A stretch of DNA of 64,000 nucleotides from Rothia mucilaginosa (GCF_019334805.1 NZ_CP079822.1:186001-250000), one strand, 5' to 3'. Counted from the stretch's first letter, positions 1-11,097 are shown. A program made the numbers and translations. Notes: generated by a model from the sequence alone, not told the origin.

Positions 1-45
1 GTCATTCTGCCCCGGGTTTATCCCCGAATATATTTTGATATAGCT

Positions 46-84
46 AAAGCCCCTCACCCCGGTTGATCCGGTGTGAGGGGCTTT
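46..84 (-). terminator. Hairpin terminator downstream of terC
   Basis: A GC-rich inverted repeat (arms around AAAGCCCCTCAC and GTGAGGGGCTTT) lies about 45 bases past the terC stop. It reads as an intrinsic terminator for the minus-strand gene. The stem is symmetrical, so it could also stop transcription entering from the left. Confidence 0.7.
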
Positions 85-130
85 CGTGTGAGCGCTTAGC
101 CTGGTGAGGCTGCACGCTCAGTAGCTCAAA

Positions 131-1336
131 CTACTTCGAGGAGGAAGCGTGCGCATCCTGTGCGGTGCGGGCACGCATCACGAGGGCGTGGTATTCGTCT
201 TCCTTCTCGATCAGCTCGTCACGCAGCTTGGCGGGAATGGCGTTGAGCTTCTCGGTTTCCTTCTGCCAGCGGGCGGTGATGTCCGCACGCTCGGCGGCGG
301 GTGCATCCTCGGGCAGTGCCAGGTACTTCTCGGAGAGCGCCTGAACACGCTGAATGGTCTGCAGCGCGCGGCCCTTGGGGCTGAGCAGCGAGGCAAGCAC
401 GGTAATGATCAGGACGCCCACGATGACCATCAGCGACATTTCGGTGCTGATTTCGACCACGTGCACGGGCTCGCCGTGGTTGATGAACGGCAGGTTATTC
501 TCGTGCATTGCGTGCAGGATGAGCTTCACACCAATGAACGCGAGGATGGTCGCCAGGCCGTAGGAGAGGTAGACGAGGCGGTCCAGCAGGCCGTCAATAA
601 GGAAGTACAGCTGGCGCAGACCCATGAGGGAGAACGCGGTCGCGGTGAACACAATGTAGACGGACTGGGTGAGGCCGAAGATCGCGGGGATCGAGTCGAG
701 CGCGAAGAGCAGGTCGGAACCAGCGATAGCGACCATGACGAGCATCATGGGGGTCATGACGCGCTTGCCGTTTTCGATGGTGAAGAGCTTGTCACCGTCG
801 AAGTGGTCGCTGGTCTTCAGGTACTTCTTGGCGAGGCGGACCATGATGTTGTCGGCTTCGTCATCGCCGTCACCTTCGGTGATTTCGTCCTTGAGCAGGT
901 TACCTGCGGTCATGAGCAGGACCAGGCCGAAGATGTAGAACACCCAAGCGAAGGAGTTGATGATCGCTGCGCCGGCGAAGATGAAGGAGCCGCGCGCCAG
1001 GATCGCGAAGACAATACCGAAGAGCAGAACCTTCTGCTGATTCTCACGGGCGACACGGAAGGTGCCCATAATAATCATGAAAACGAAGAGGTTATCGACC
1101 GAGAGAGCTTCTTCGGTGATGTAGCCTGCATAGAATTCGGTGGCAGCGGAGGGGCCGTTCGTCACGAAAATATACAGACCGAACAGCATCGCGATGCCGA
1201 TGTAAATACTCGACCAGATGGCCGCTTCCTTGACGGAAGGTTCGTGCGCCTTACGAACGTGGAACACGAAGTCGAAGGCCAACAGACCCGCGATGATGAG
1301 AATAGTAACCAACCATTGCAACCCGGTAACTTCCAT
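131..1336 (-). CDS. terC: TerC/Alx family integral membrane protein, probable manganese exporter
   Basis: This 401-residue polytopic membrane protein belongs to the TerC family. Hallmark acidic membrane motifs are visible: EEALSVDNLFVF near residue 75 and GSDLLFALDSIPAIF near residue 205. About eight hydrophobic segments precede a charged cytoplasmic tail. Characterised TerC/Alx/YkoY members export Mn2+ or supply it to secreted enzymes, and this role is supported here by the yybP-ykoY riboswitch directly upstream. The start ATG follows an AAAGG ribosome site. The gene is monocistronic, with a terminator downstream. A tellurite-resistance role is suggested only by the family name; no other ter operon gene is adjacent. 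Confidence 0.9.
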   Translation of the reverse strand: MEVTGLQWLVTILIIAGLLAFDFVFHVRKAHEPSVKEAAIWSSIYIGIAMLFGLYIFVTNGPSAATEFYAGYITEEALSVDNLFVFMIIMGTFRVARENQQKVLLFGIVFAILARGSFIFAGAAIINSFAWVFYIFGLVLLMTAGNLLKDEITEGDGDDEADNIMVRLAKKYLKTSDHFDGDKLFTIENGKRVMTPMMLVMVAIAGSDLLFALDSIPAIFGLTQSVYIVFTATAFSLMGLRQLYFLIDGLLDRLVYLSYGLATILAFIGVKLILHAMHENNLPFINHGEPVHVVEISTEMSLMVIVGVLIITVLASLLSPKGRALQTIQRVQALSEKYLALPEDAPAAERADITARWQKETEKLNAIPAKLRDELIEKEDEYHALVMRARTAQDAHASSSK

Positions 1337-1364
1337 GGGGAGCCTTTCTTGTGGTGTGCGTACA

Positions 1365-1478
1365 GGACCACAAGTCTCTCCCGCCGACCTTAATGGAGGT
1401 CGGCTCGATTCACCGGTTAGGCGCCTTCGGCTAACGTGCTGACGATGAGTCGATTGGTGGGATACTCCCTTGCTCGGT
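1365..1478 (-). ncRNA. yybP-ykoY manganese riboswitch
   Basis: The minus-strand leader of terC carries the conserved elements of this class in order: AAGGGAGTATCCC (1459-1471), ATCGTCAGCACG (1434-1445), a CCGG stem segment, and GAGAGACTTG near the 3' end. Known members bind Mn2+ and switch on TerC-like or MntP-like exporters. The match is by eye; a covariance-model search would settle it. Confidence 0.82.
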
Positions 1479-1483
1479 GAACG

Positions 1484-1489
1484 ATTATA
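1484..1489 (-). promoter_or_regulatory. -10 element of the terC leader transcript
   Basis: A perfect TATAAT lies on the minus strand just ahead of the riboswitch, placing a start of transcription near 1477. The -35 region (around TGTGCG) is weak. Confidence 0.55.
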
Positions 1490-1550
1490 CAGCAGGTTGG
1501 GGTTTTCGCACAGGAGCCCCTCCGGGAGAACTTTCAGGAGCTAGGTGCAC

Positions 1551-1592
1551 CGAAACGCCGCATCCGGCGGGGTTGACCTGTCGGATGCGGCG
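1551..1592. repeat. Inverted repeat in the terC / 1771 gene spacer
   Basis: Thirteen-base arms AACGCCGCATCCG and CGGATGCGGCGTT flank a 15-base loop. It is terminator-like but lacks a clear T tract on either strand. The rest of 1500-1720 shows nothing I can assign. Confidence 0.5.
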
Positions 1593-1724
1593 TTCTGCGT
1601 GACGAATACACGCTGTCTAGTTGGGGGTCTAGCTGGCGCCACTATTAGTTTGACAACATGTAGAGCGGCGTATTGCAGACCAGCACTACACAGATCAACA
1701 CCGTGCAACAAGCCCATACAAAAG

Positions 1725-1764
1725 TAGCCCTCCCCGTGAACTATTACGGGGAGGGCTACTTTTC
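1725..1764. terminator. Bidirectional hairpin terminator
   Basis: Fifteen-base arms AGTAGCCCTCCCCGT and ACGGGGAGGGCTACT flank an 8-base loop, with a T run on both strands. It ends the minus-strand gene whose stop is at 1771. Confidence 0.8.
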
Positions 1765-1770
1765 ATTCAG

Positions 1771-2577
1771 TTAGGAGACCATGTTGAAGGTCGGCGGGGT
1801 GAACGCAATCGCATTGACCTGCTTGTTCGTATCAAGCGTGCCGTTCTCCTGAATCGTCGGGACGGTAATAACCACCTCGAACTGGTACATGCCTTCCATG
1901 AGCGTATTACCACGCAACGCAAAACGCGCGGAGATGCCGGTCGCCTTATCATTCACGCTCGACGCAAACGGAATGACCTGACCCTGAACAGTCTGAGTCT
2001 TGCCGTTGCGGGTCATGACGGTTGCCTTGCCGGTCGGGTCAGTCGTGAAAATCTGGCGGTCAATGATTTTACCCTCGGGCGAGAAGAGGTAAATGTCCAT
2101 GGACGGGTGCAGGTGCGTGGTGCCGGTCGTCGCCTCCAGGGCGGATACGTTGTAGGTCATCACGAACTCACCGCAGTTCAGGTTGAGGTCACCCTCGGGG
2201 CCGTGAGTCGCCTCGTACACGGACATGAGGCGAATCGTCGCGGGGTTCGGTGAGGTTGCATTCTCCATGGACCACCACGCCTGACCGGTCTCCGGCGCAG
2301 TCACGGGCTTGTTCTTGGTGCGCGACTGCAGGGCGCCACTGGCGGGGTTGGTAATCATCCAGCCGCCGACCTGGGTGAAGTCCGGGCCGTGTACCGTCTT
2401 GCAATCATCAGCCGATGCAGCGAATGCGGGCACCGTCGTGGAGGCGGCAATAGCGGGCACAGCCCAAAGCGCGCCGCGGGTGAGGTTGCGGCGGGTAACG
2501 GAACGAGCTCCCGTGGTGTGTGCGTCTGAAGAGTTATGAGAAATAGTCACAGATTTTTCTTTATCGTTCGGAAGCAT
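1771..2577 (-). CDS. Tat-exported protein of unknown function
   Basis: A secreted protein of about 268 residues. The N-terminus carries a twin-arginine signal (TRRNLTRGALWAVP followed by an Ala-rich stretch ending AFAAS), a form common in Micrococcales surface proteins. The mature part has no motif I recognise. It reads as a beta-rich exported domain (MTYNVSALEAT, MYQFEVVITVP). The start is uncertain: an upstream ATG at 2622, this ATG at 2577, and a GTG at 2550 all precede the signal and none has a strong ribosome site. It stands alone, with a terminator downstream. Function unknown. Confidence 0.65.
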   Translation of the reverse strand: MLPNDKEKSVTISHNSSDAHTTGARSVTRRNLTRGALWAVPAIAASTTVPAFAASADDCKTVHGPDFTQVGGWMITNPASGALQSRTKNKPVTAPETGQAWWSMENATSPNPATIRLMSVYEATHGPEGDLNLNCGEFVMTYNVSALEATTGTTHLHPSMDIYLFSPEGKIIDRQIFTTDPTGKATVMTRNGKTQTVQGQVIPFASSVNDKATGISARFALRGNTLMEGMYQFEVVITVPTIQENGTLDTNKQVNAIAFTPPTFNMVS

Positions 2578-2688
2578 CAAGGTTTTATTTGACACGTAAA
2601 ACACCTTGATAGTGTACAGCATGTATCTGCACTCAGTAGAACTTCATGAACAATGAGTTACCTCATGGCGAAAAACCCACGTCGAACC

Positions 2689-2716
2689 CCTAAACGCCGG
2701 GTTTAGAACACCGGGT

Positions 2717-2721
<5 letters not shown>
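2689..2721 (-). terminator. Hairpin overlapping the uvrB stop
   Basis: Arms CCTAAAC and GTTTAGG enclose repeated CCGG blocks, and the uvrB stop codon lies in the stem. It is a possible terminator but has no good T tract. Confidence 0.35.
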
Positions 2722-4885
<2,164 letters not shown>

Positions 4886-5323
4886 GTATCCATCCTAGGG
4901 GAAAGCCGCCCGACGCGCCCCCGGATTGGTCACCCTTTTCTGCTGGCGCAATATAATCACGCGCAATAGTACAGACACGACAGGTAACAAGCCATCACCA
5001 TGAAAGTGCCCAAGTTCATAAAAGAAAGGACGCAAAAGATAAGAGGTATTCGACTGGTTCATCTGCGCTACCGGGCAGGAGGCGAGCGGGAGCATTTTCC
5101 GCACGATGACGGTGCTCTTAGGAACAGCGCTCTTAGGGGTGGCCGCCCTCCCCCACAGCCGCCGCCACTCACGGGCACCGCACCGCAGAAGATAAGCGGC
5201 AACACATAAAGACTTATGGCGGGCGCTCCGCACCCGCACCCTTTGCCTCCTTGATGTGGCTCACATATGTTTAGAGCACACACGCAGACAGAACGGGACC
5301 ACAAGAGCGCACGGAAGGACTCC
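4886..5323. other. Intergenic region between divergent uvrB and the ABC uptake operon
   Basis: No gene seen. The only structure is a small GC hairpin around 5219-5240. There is no recognisable cobalamin riboswitch (B12 box absent) and no clear DtxR/IdeR 19-base dyad, although the downstream operon would make either plausible. Confidence 0.5.
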
Positions 5324-6403
5324 ATGAGTACGACCACGGAGGTGACCTCCACCAGCACACCAGCCGCCAAGACCGAGCGCCGCCGCCTCTTCGCCTCCTC
5401 GTACCCGCTAATCATGCTCATCGCCCTCACCATTCTGCTGGGCGTCACCTACCTCTCACTCATCACCGGCAGGTACCCGGTCGAACTGGACGAGCTCTTC
5501 CGCATCCTCGGCAAGAACTGGTTCGGCATGGATTTGAAGGTCTACAAGCCCGCCGAAAACATGCTGCTGACCGTGCGCATTCCGCGCCTGCTCGCCGCCG
5601 GGCTCATCGGTGCCGCCCTCGCCATTGCGGGCGCCACCTTCCAGGCAGTTTTCCGTAACCCGTTGGTTTCCCCCTACCTGCTGGGTGTTTCGCAGGGCGC
5701 GTCGGTGGGTGCCGCCTCCGCCATTCTGCTGGGTGTGGGCACGAGCCTCGCCATTCAGGGTTCCGCCCTCGCCGGCGGCCTCGCGGCAGTACTGCTGACC
5801 GTGAGCATTCCGCGCCTGCTCAAGAATCAGTCCACGCTCATGCTGGTGCTCTCCGGCGTGATTGTGGGTGGCTTTGGCACCGCCGCGCTGGGTGCGTTGA
5901 AGTTCATTGCGAACCCTGAAACTCAGCTGGCGCAAATCGTGTTCTGGCAGATGGGCTCCCTGCAGGACGTACGCGCGGAAGCACTCACGCAGTTTGCGCT
6001 GGTGGCGGTGCCCTGCATCCTGCTGCTCTTGGCGATGCGCTGGCGCATCAATATCCTCTCGCTCGGTGACGATGAAGCGCGCACCCTCGGCATTAACCTG
6101 ACCCGCACCCGCGGTATCACCATTCTGCTGGCAACCCTGGTGACCGCGACCAGCGTGTGTATTGGCGGCCCGATTTCTTGGGTTGGCCTGGTCATTCCGC
6201 ACCTGTGCCGCCTGCTGGTTGGTAGCGACACGACCAAGCTCATGCCGCTGTCCATTCTGATGGGTGCTTCGTTCATGATGTTCGTCGATACCCTGGCGCG
6301 TAGCCTCACCAGTGCGGAGGTGCCTCTGAGCGTACTGACCGGCTTCATTGGCACGCCGCTGTACGTGGCGCTACTGCTGCTTGGAAAGGTTCGGGTGAAG
6401 TAA
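5324..6403 (+). CDS. FecCD-type ABC transporter permease (iron/siderophore-like uptake)
   Basis: This is the integral membrane subunit of a metal-chelate importer, 359 residues from the ATG at 5324, which follows a GGAAGGA ribosome site. An in-frame ATG at 5267 is possible but has no such site. It has about ten membrane segments, with the family motif FRNPLVSPYLLGVSQGA near residue 120 and ISWVGLVIPHLCRLL near 285, as in BtuC and FecCD. Its stop overlaps the start of the ATPase gene (TAATG), so translation is probably coupled. Substrate cannot be fixed from sequence; ferric siderophore, haem and cobalamin are all possible. Confidence 0.92.
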   Translation: MSTTTEVTSTSTPAAKTERRRLFASSYPLIMLIALTILLGVTYLSLITGRYPVELDELFRILGKNWFGMDLKVYKPAENMLLTVRIPRLLAAGLIGAALAIAGATFQAVFRNPLVSPYLLGVSQGASVGAASAILLGVGTSLAIQGSALAGGLAAVLLTVSIPRLLKNQSTLMLVLSGVIVGGFGTAALGALKFIANPETQLAQIVFWQMGSLQDVRAEALTQFALVAVPCILLLLAMRWRINILSLGDDEARTLGINLTRTRGITILLATLVTATSVCIGGPISWVGLVIPHLCRLLVGSDTTKLMPLSILMGASFMMFVDTLARSLTSAEVPLSVLTGFIGTPLYVALLLLGKVRVK

Positions 6404-7362
6404 TGCCCTCTTCCATTCCCAATACTCAGCAGCGCACGGATGCGAGCGCAGAGGTTCTGCTGCACCTGGACGATGCGGGCTTCCGTTACGGCCGCCGGGG
6501 CAAGCGCATCAATCGCCGCCGCGCGGGTCTGCACCGTTCCGGGCACCGCTTCAGCCGCTGGATTTTCCGCAACGTGAACCTGCAGGTGCGACGCGGTGAG
6601 GTCCTCGCCATTCTGGGTCGCAACGGTGTGGGTAAGTCCACCCTGTTGAACTGCCTGATTGGTTTAAATTCGCTCACCGAGGGCAGCATTCACCTGGGCG
6701 GTGAGCCGCTGGATTCTTTGACCGCGACTGAGCGTGCCCGCCGCATCGCCTACCTTCCGCAGATGGAGGGTCGCGGCATCTCCTACACCGTGACCGAGTA
6801 CCTGCTGATGGGTCGCGCACCCTATATTGGGTTGTTCTCTTCACCCTCGCGCCGTGACCGTGAGCAGGTGCATACCGTGATGGAGGAGCTGGGGCTGCTC
6901 GACCTGGCGCACTCCCCGCTGGATGAGCTGTCCGGCGGTCAGCGTCAGCAGGTAGGTATTGCCCGAACCCTGGTGCAAGACGCCCCGCTCATCGTTCTGG
7001 ACGAGCCGACGAGTGCACTGGACGTGGCGAATCAGGCGAAGGTGTTGCGCAAGATTCGGCAGCTGCGCGATGCCGGGTACGGGGTTATTTTTACGACCCA
7101 CAATCCGGATCACGCGCTCCTGTTGGATGCGACCGTCGCCCTGCTTGGCGTACACGATATGCCCGATACCATGCCAAACGCAACGCCGCAGGTATCTGCA
7201 CATGCGCCGGCTCAGCTGCTCACGGGCCGCGCCTCCAAGGTGCTCACCAGCGAGGTTCTCTCACGCACCTTCGCTACAGATTTGTCGGTGGTGTATTCAC
7301 CACAGCTGGGTCGTTCCAGCGTGCACATGACGAGCCTCGATATGAGGCTCCACAGCTTTTAG
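6403..7362 (+). CDS. ABC transporter ATPase for the same importer
   Basis: Nucleotide-binding subunit of 319 residues. Walker A (GRNGVGKST), the Q-loop region (YLPQMEGRG), signature LSGGQRQQVGIART, Walker B (LIVLDEPTSALD) and the H-loop (TTHNPDH) are all intact. Between the usual first strand (DAGFRYG) and the strand before Walker A lies an arginine-rich insert of about 22 residues (RRGKRINRRRAGLHRSGH). Most FecE/BtuD homologues go directly from one strand to the next. The gene overlaps the permease stop and is followed by the binding-protein gene. Confidence 0.93.
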   Translation: MPSSIPNTQQRTDASAEVLLHLDDAGFRYGRRGKRINRRRAGLHRSGHRFSRWIFRNVNLQVRRGEVLAILGRNGVGKSTLLNCLIGLNSLTEGSIHLGGEPLDSLTATERARRIAYLPQMEGRGISYTVTEYLLMGRAPYIGLFSSPSRRDREQVHTVMEELGLLDLAHSPLDELSGGQRQQVGIARTLVQDAPLIVLDEPTSALDVANQAKVLRKIRQLRDAGYGVIFTTHNPDHALLLDATVALLGVHDMPDTMPNATPQVSAHAPAQLLTGRASKVLTSEVLSRTFATDLSVVYSPQLGRSSVHMTSLDMRLHSF

Positions 7363-7502
7363 TTTTCCGGTGGCGGTTTGAACCAGATACAGAAGATGCG
7401 GTAGAGGTGCCGCATCCGCTGTGGTGGCGCGCCCCTAGAGCGCCGCTTCCCCGAACCGCCTCCGGGTTATTCACCCACCCTGTCGACACAGAAAGACACA
7501 TC

Positions 7503-8648
7503 ATGAAGATTACGAAGTTCCACACCGGCATTGCCCTGACCACTTCCCTCCTGTTGGCTGCGCTGACCGGTTGCGGCGCAGCGAACACCGCCTCCTCCTC
7601 GGGTTCCGCATCGAGCTCAACCTCAGTCTCGACTTCGAGCAATTCCGCAAAGAAGCACACCAGCTTCTTCGTGAAGGATAACGGTGACGGCACCAAGGTC
7701 ATTAAGGACATTGACGGCAAGGAGGTCACTGTCCCGACCAACCCCGAGCGCATCGCTGACCTGTGGCACGCAAACAACCAGGTGGTTCTGTTGCTCGGCG
7801 GCGCTGAGAAGCTGGTGTCCACCACGACTGCCGTGAAGTCTCTGGCGTGGTTTAAGCAGGTGTACCCCGGTATTGAGAAGGTTGACGCGCCGGTGAAGGG
7901 CACCGACGTGAACATGGAGCAGCTGCTTGCCGATAAGCCGGAGGTGCTACTCGCCTCCTCGAAGGATCAGATTTCGAAGGCTACTGAGGCAGGCATCCCG
8001 GCGGTGCACGTGGAATTCCAGAACTTCGCTGATTTGAAGCGCACCGTTGAGCTGACCGCCGAGGTCATCGGTACCGATGAGGCGATTGAGCGTGCCGAGA
8101 AGTACCTGGCATATCTGGAGAAGAACGAGAACCTCATCAAGGAGCGCCTGCAGGGCGTCACCGAGTCCCCGAAGGTGCTACACATTGCGGGCGGTTCTGA
8201 CCTGACGAAGGTGGACGGCTCGAACTCCCTAATTGGTGAATGGATGAAGCTTTCGGGTGCGAAGAACTCCCTGGACGGCGTGGAGAACCTGAAGAACATT
8301 TCTCTGGAGCAGATCATTGCCTCGCAGCCGGAGTACATCATCATTGGCGGCGCGGATGCCCAGAAGGGCGTGGACGCGATTAAGGCTGACGCCGCGTGGG
8401 CTGACGTTCCGGCGGTGAAGAACGGCAAGATTATTAAGAACCCGGTCGGCACCTTCAACTGGGACCGCTACTCCGCCGAGGAGGCTCTGCAGATTCTGTG
8501 GGCGGCGAAGCTGTTCCACCCCGAGAAGTTCTCCGACATTGACCTGGTGAAGGAGACCCGCGAGTTCTACTCGACCTTCTACGGCTACCAGCTGACCGAG
8601 GATGAAGCGCAGCGCATCATCAATGGTCAGGGCCCCGCAGCTAACTAA
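7503..8648 (+). CDS. Substrate-binding lipoprotein of the iron-type ABC importer
   Basis: TroA/FhuD-superfamily binding protein of 381 residues from the ATG at 7503. A lipoprotein signal is clear: basic n-region, hydrophobic core and lipobox LTGC with Cys24. A Ser/Thr-rich linker (about 30-55) precedes the two-lobed domain. The domain opens with DIDGKEVTVPTNPERIADLW, the usual first-lobe signature, and contains VLLLGGAEKLV and LADKPEVLLASS. It would capture the chelate at the cell surface and pass it to the permease. The ribosome site is modest (AGAAAGA). The sequence may have a different specificity from classic siderophore binders (see the WHANNQ stretch after the signature). Confidence 0.9.
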   Translation: MKITKFHTGIALTTSLLLAALTGCGAANTASSSGSASSSTSVSTSSNSAKKHTSFFVKDNGDGTKVIKDIDGKEVTVPTNPERIADLWHANNQVVLLLGGAEKLVSTTTAVKSLAWFKQVYPGIEKVDAPVKGTDVNMEQLLADKPEVLLASSKDQISKATEAGIPAVHVEFQNFADLKRTVELTAEVIGTDEAIERAEKYLAYLEKNENLIKERLQGVTESPKVLHIAGGSDLTKVDGSNSLIGEWMKLSGAKNSLDGVENLKNISLEQIIASQPEYIIIGGADAQKGVDAIKADAAWADVPAVKNGKIIKNPVGTFNWDRYSAEEALQILWAAKLFHPEKFSDIDLVKETREFYSTFYGYQLTEDEAQRIINGQGPAAN

Positions 8649-8723
8649 TCCGAAACTAGCTAATCCGGCGACTAACTCGCCTGGCGGTAGCTCACTTGGC
8701 GACCGGCTAGTTCGTTGAACACG

Positions 8724-8770
8724 TACCGCCCGGAACCGTGCTCACAGCATGGTTCCGGGCGGTATTTTAT
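8724..8770 (+). terminator. Intrinsic terminator of the ABC uptake operon
   Basis: Arms ACCGCCCGGAACC and GGTTCCGGGCGGT flank a 13-base loop and are followed by ATTTTATT. The next gene is convergent, so it may serve both. Confidence 0.88.
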
Positions 8771-8830
8771 TGGTTTGTAGCCGTGGGGTGCCACTGTATT
8801 AGTCGAGTTCAGCGTTAGTTAACCGCAGCG

Positions 8831-10147
8831 TTAGCGCACCTCCACGGTGGCTCCGGCGAGGCTCATCAGCGCCCGGTTCGTCAGCGGAAGGTACCCGTTC
8901 AGGGCGCTCAAAATCAGCTGCATGGTGCGCTCTTCATCCTCCACGCTCAGCCCGCGCGGAATACCCACACCCGGCACGCAGATGCGCTGCTTATACAGGT
9001 CAATCACCGCGCACACGGTGCGGTTCGGCACACCCAACACCGGCAGCATGCCGCGGTGATTGACGGTGCGCAGGCCCTTACCGACCACGGCGGCGGTACG
9101 AATATCCGGGCAAGCGCTGCCCTCAAACCGGGAGGCACCCGCACCGTTCGCAAAAGCGGCAGGGTCGGGAATACTATTCGGCACCGCGCTCTTCTCGTTC
9201 AGCACAGACAGCAGCGGCTCCCCCACCGCGGCGGTGACCGCCACGTAGCGTACCTGCCGGTCCATGGCGTTGAGGAAGTCCAGTTCCGCGTACTCCTCCA
9301 CGCGGTAGTTCTCGACCAGACCGGCTTCGCCCGACCCGGTTTCTTCCACGGTGCGGGTGATGACTTCTTCATCGTAGAAGCTTGCCACGCACACCTGCGG
9401 GGCGCCTCGCTCAATGCGGGCGCGGCACTGATAGTCGTCATCGAGCAGCCAGAGGGACAGCTCATAGCCGTCGGGTACATCGCGCACACCGGTCGCGAGC
9501 AACACTTCGCTGCCGTCCAGGGGGAACGGCTCCCAGCCTGCCGGTTCAAAAGCATTGAGGGCACCGTCCAGGGCGGGGTTGCAGGATCCGAGGCTCGGCG
9601 CCTGCTCAGCCGGGGTGAATGCCTCGGTGGCGGGCATGGCGATGGTGAGCCCGCGCATCCTGCCGGCGAGGCAGAGTTCAATCGCCATGAGCAGGTGGCC
9701 CGCACCTTCACGGCTCAGTGCTGGGCTCTGAACCATGTGCGCCACACCGGAGTTGTCCAGGCTGAGGTGTTCGCCAACTCCGCGGGCGGCGTTAGAGTAG
9801 CGGTTGTGCAGGCGCACCAGCTCGTCAATGGGCAGGGCGCGGCCCACGGTGCCGAACGCCTGGGCGATAGCGTGAACATGTTCGGGGAAGACGCGGCAGA
9901 GCCTGCCAAGCTGGCGAGCAAATTCTGCCGGACGCTGCGTGAGCACGCTCAGTAGGGTGCCGAGGTTCTGCTGGCGATAGGCGTTAAGCAGCTGGGCGAC
10001 GGTGGCGGGTTCAAGCTGCTCGACGGTGCCCCTCGCGGGGAGGCGCGCTCCCTGGCGGTTGAGGGTTGCGGTGCCGCCGCGGCTGCCCGCGGACTGCTCT
10101 GATGAGTTTTTGCCTGCTTGTTCTCGGTAGGTTCCCGACTGCGTCAC
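8831..10147 (-). CDS. Conserved protein with possible TerD-like C-terminal region
   Basis: A 438-residue protein starting at GTG, nine bases after a GAGGT site. I do not recognise it firmly. The N-terminal half (40-150) is helical with TQRPAEFARQLGRLCRVFP, which resembles helical regions of long TerD-like proteins in Streptomyces. Around residues 230-330, GYELSLWLLDDDYQC and YAELDFLNAMDRQVRYVAV resemble the strand pattern of TerD domains, where a RYV strand follows an EFIDLD-like stretch. The calcium-binding acidic motif of true TerD is not obvious. The C-terminus carries no known motif. It is not in an operon. The fold suggestion is inference only. Confidence 0.4.
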   Translation of the reverse strand: MTQSGTYREQAGKNSSEQSAGSRGGTATLNRQGARLPARGTVEQLEPATVAQLLNAYRQQNLGTLLSVLTQRPAEFARQLGRLCRVFPEHVHAIAQAFGTVGRALPIDELVRLHNRYSNAARGVGEHLSLDNSGVAHMVQSPALSREGAGHLLMAIELCLAGRMRGLTIAMPATEAFTPAEQAPSLGSCNPALDGALNAFEPAGWEPFPLDGSEVLLATGVRDVPDGYELSLWLLDDDYQCRARIERGAPQVCVASFYDEEVITRTVEETGSGEAGLVENYRVEEYAELDFLNAMDRQVRYVAVTAAVGEPLLSVLNEKSAVPNSIPDPAAFANGAGASRFEGSACPDIRTAAVVGKGLRTVNHRGMLPVLGVPNRTVCAVIDLYKQRICVPGVGIPRGLSVEDEERTMQLILSALNGYLPLTNRALMSLAGATVEVR

Positions 10148-10352
10148 GTTTTCACGACCTCAGATATTGGATAAGCCTTTTGGCACTCCTTCTACCCTAG
10201 CAACAAAAACAGGCAATTACTAGGGTTCAAGTAACTATTAACTAAGGTTGGACTATCTTTTAGGCTTTGAGAGCTTTACGCAGGCGCTTTAGCCCCGAAA
10301 TCTAGGAGGAAAATCTGGGGGCGGAAGTCTAAGACCGGGAATCTAGGGCAGC

Positions 10353-11039
10353 CTAGACCGGCAAATCCACCCACTGCGTATCGCCCCAGGTCACGCTCGC
10401 CGCACCGGAACTCAAGCTCACCACCAGCTCCTCGGCACGCGCCAGCTCCTCCGGGCGGTCAAACACACCCAGGGAAATCGTGGCGCCCTCCGCACCATAC
10501 TCGGTACCCAGAACGTTCAGACCGGCGGCACGAATCTCATTCTCCAGGCGGCCAGCATCCGCATGCGAACTGGGCACCTTACCCACGCGCAGACGCTCAC
10601 GCGAATCGAATAGCGCGCCATCCAGGGTCTGCACCACCGAATCAGTGTAGGCACGCACCAGACCGCCCGCGCCGAGCTTAATGCCACCGAAATAGCGCAC
10701 GACCACCGCAACCACATCCGACAGGTCGGTGGTGCCGTCCTCGCGGGTCTGACGCGCCAGCAGCGCCTGCATCATCGGCACACCGGCGGTACCGGCGGGC
10801 TCACCATCATCGGAGGAACGCTGAATATCGCGGTCAGCACCAATAATGAACGCTGAACACACGTGGCGGGCATCGTGGTAGGTCTTGCGCACTGACTCAA
10901 TGTAGGCGCGCGCCTCCTCAACGGTGCTCACGCGTTTGATGTGACCAATAAATTCGCTACGCTTAATTTCGAGGAGGCTCTCATAGGGCTCATCGCCGCG
11001 CGGCACAAGGTATCGGTTGGCGCGAGTTTCTTCCTGCAT
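10353..11039 (-). CDS. yigZ: YigZ/IMPACT family protein
   Basis: A 228-residue member of the YigZ (UPF0029) family, related to the eukaryotic translational regulator IMPACT. The family core KRSEFIGHIKRVSTVEEARAY, the SDDGEPAGTAG stretch near residue 80 and VVVRYFGGIKLGAGGL near 110 are intact, followed by the C-terminal ferredoxin-like domain. The molecular function in bacteria is not settled. The start ATG follows GAGGAGG. It is divergent from coaE with only 58 bases between the starts. Confidence 0.9.
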   Translation of the reverse strand: MQEETRANRYLVPRGDEPYESLLEIKRSEFIGHIKRVSTVEEARAYIESVRKTYHDARHVCSAFIIGADRDIQRSSDDGEPAGTAGVPMMQALLARQTREDGTTDLSDVVAVVVRYFGGIKLGAGGLVRAYTDSVVQTLDGALFDSRERLRVGKVPSSHADAGRLENEIRAAGLNVLGTEYGAEGATISLGVFDRPEELARAEELVVSLSSGAASVTWGDTQWVDLPV

Positions 11040-11097
11040 GTGTCCTCCTCTAATCAGTACCTATCTATTGTGGCACAGCCCGTCAGGAGCACCGTCC

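Noticed and set aside
131..1336. Tellurite-resistance operon
   Set aside because: Only terC is present with a Mn2+ riboswitch; no terZABDE genes accompany it. The TerD-like protein at 8831 is 8 kb away.
149..1393. Long open frame opposite terC
   Set aside because: It mirrors the terC frame on the other strand, a common effect in high-GC DNA. Its product is His/Asp/Glu-rich, with no fold or ribosome site.
4985..5270. Cobalamin riboswitch before the ABC uptake operon
   Set aside because: A GCCACT and a CACGGGCACC-like stretch caught my eye, but the B12 box and the GGGAA core are missing.
4886..5323. DtxR/IdeR iron box
   Set aside because: No TTAGGTTAG-type dyad could be found by eye; a weight-matrix scan would be needed.
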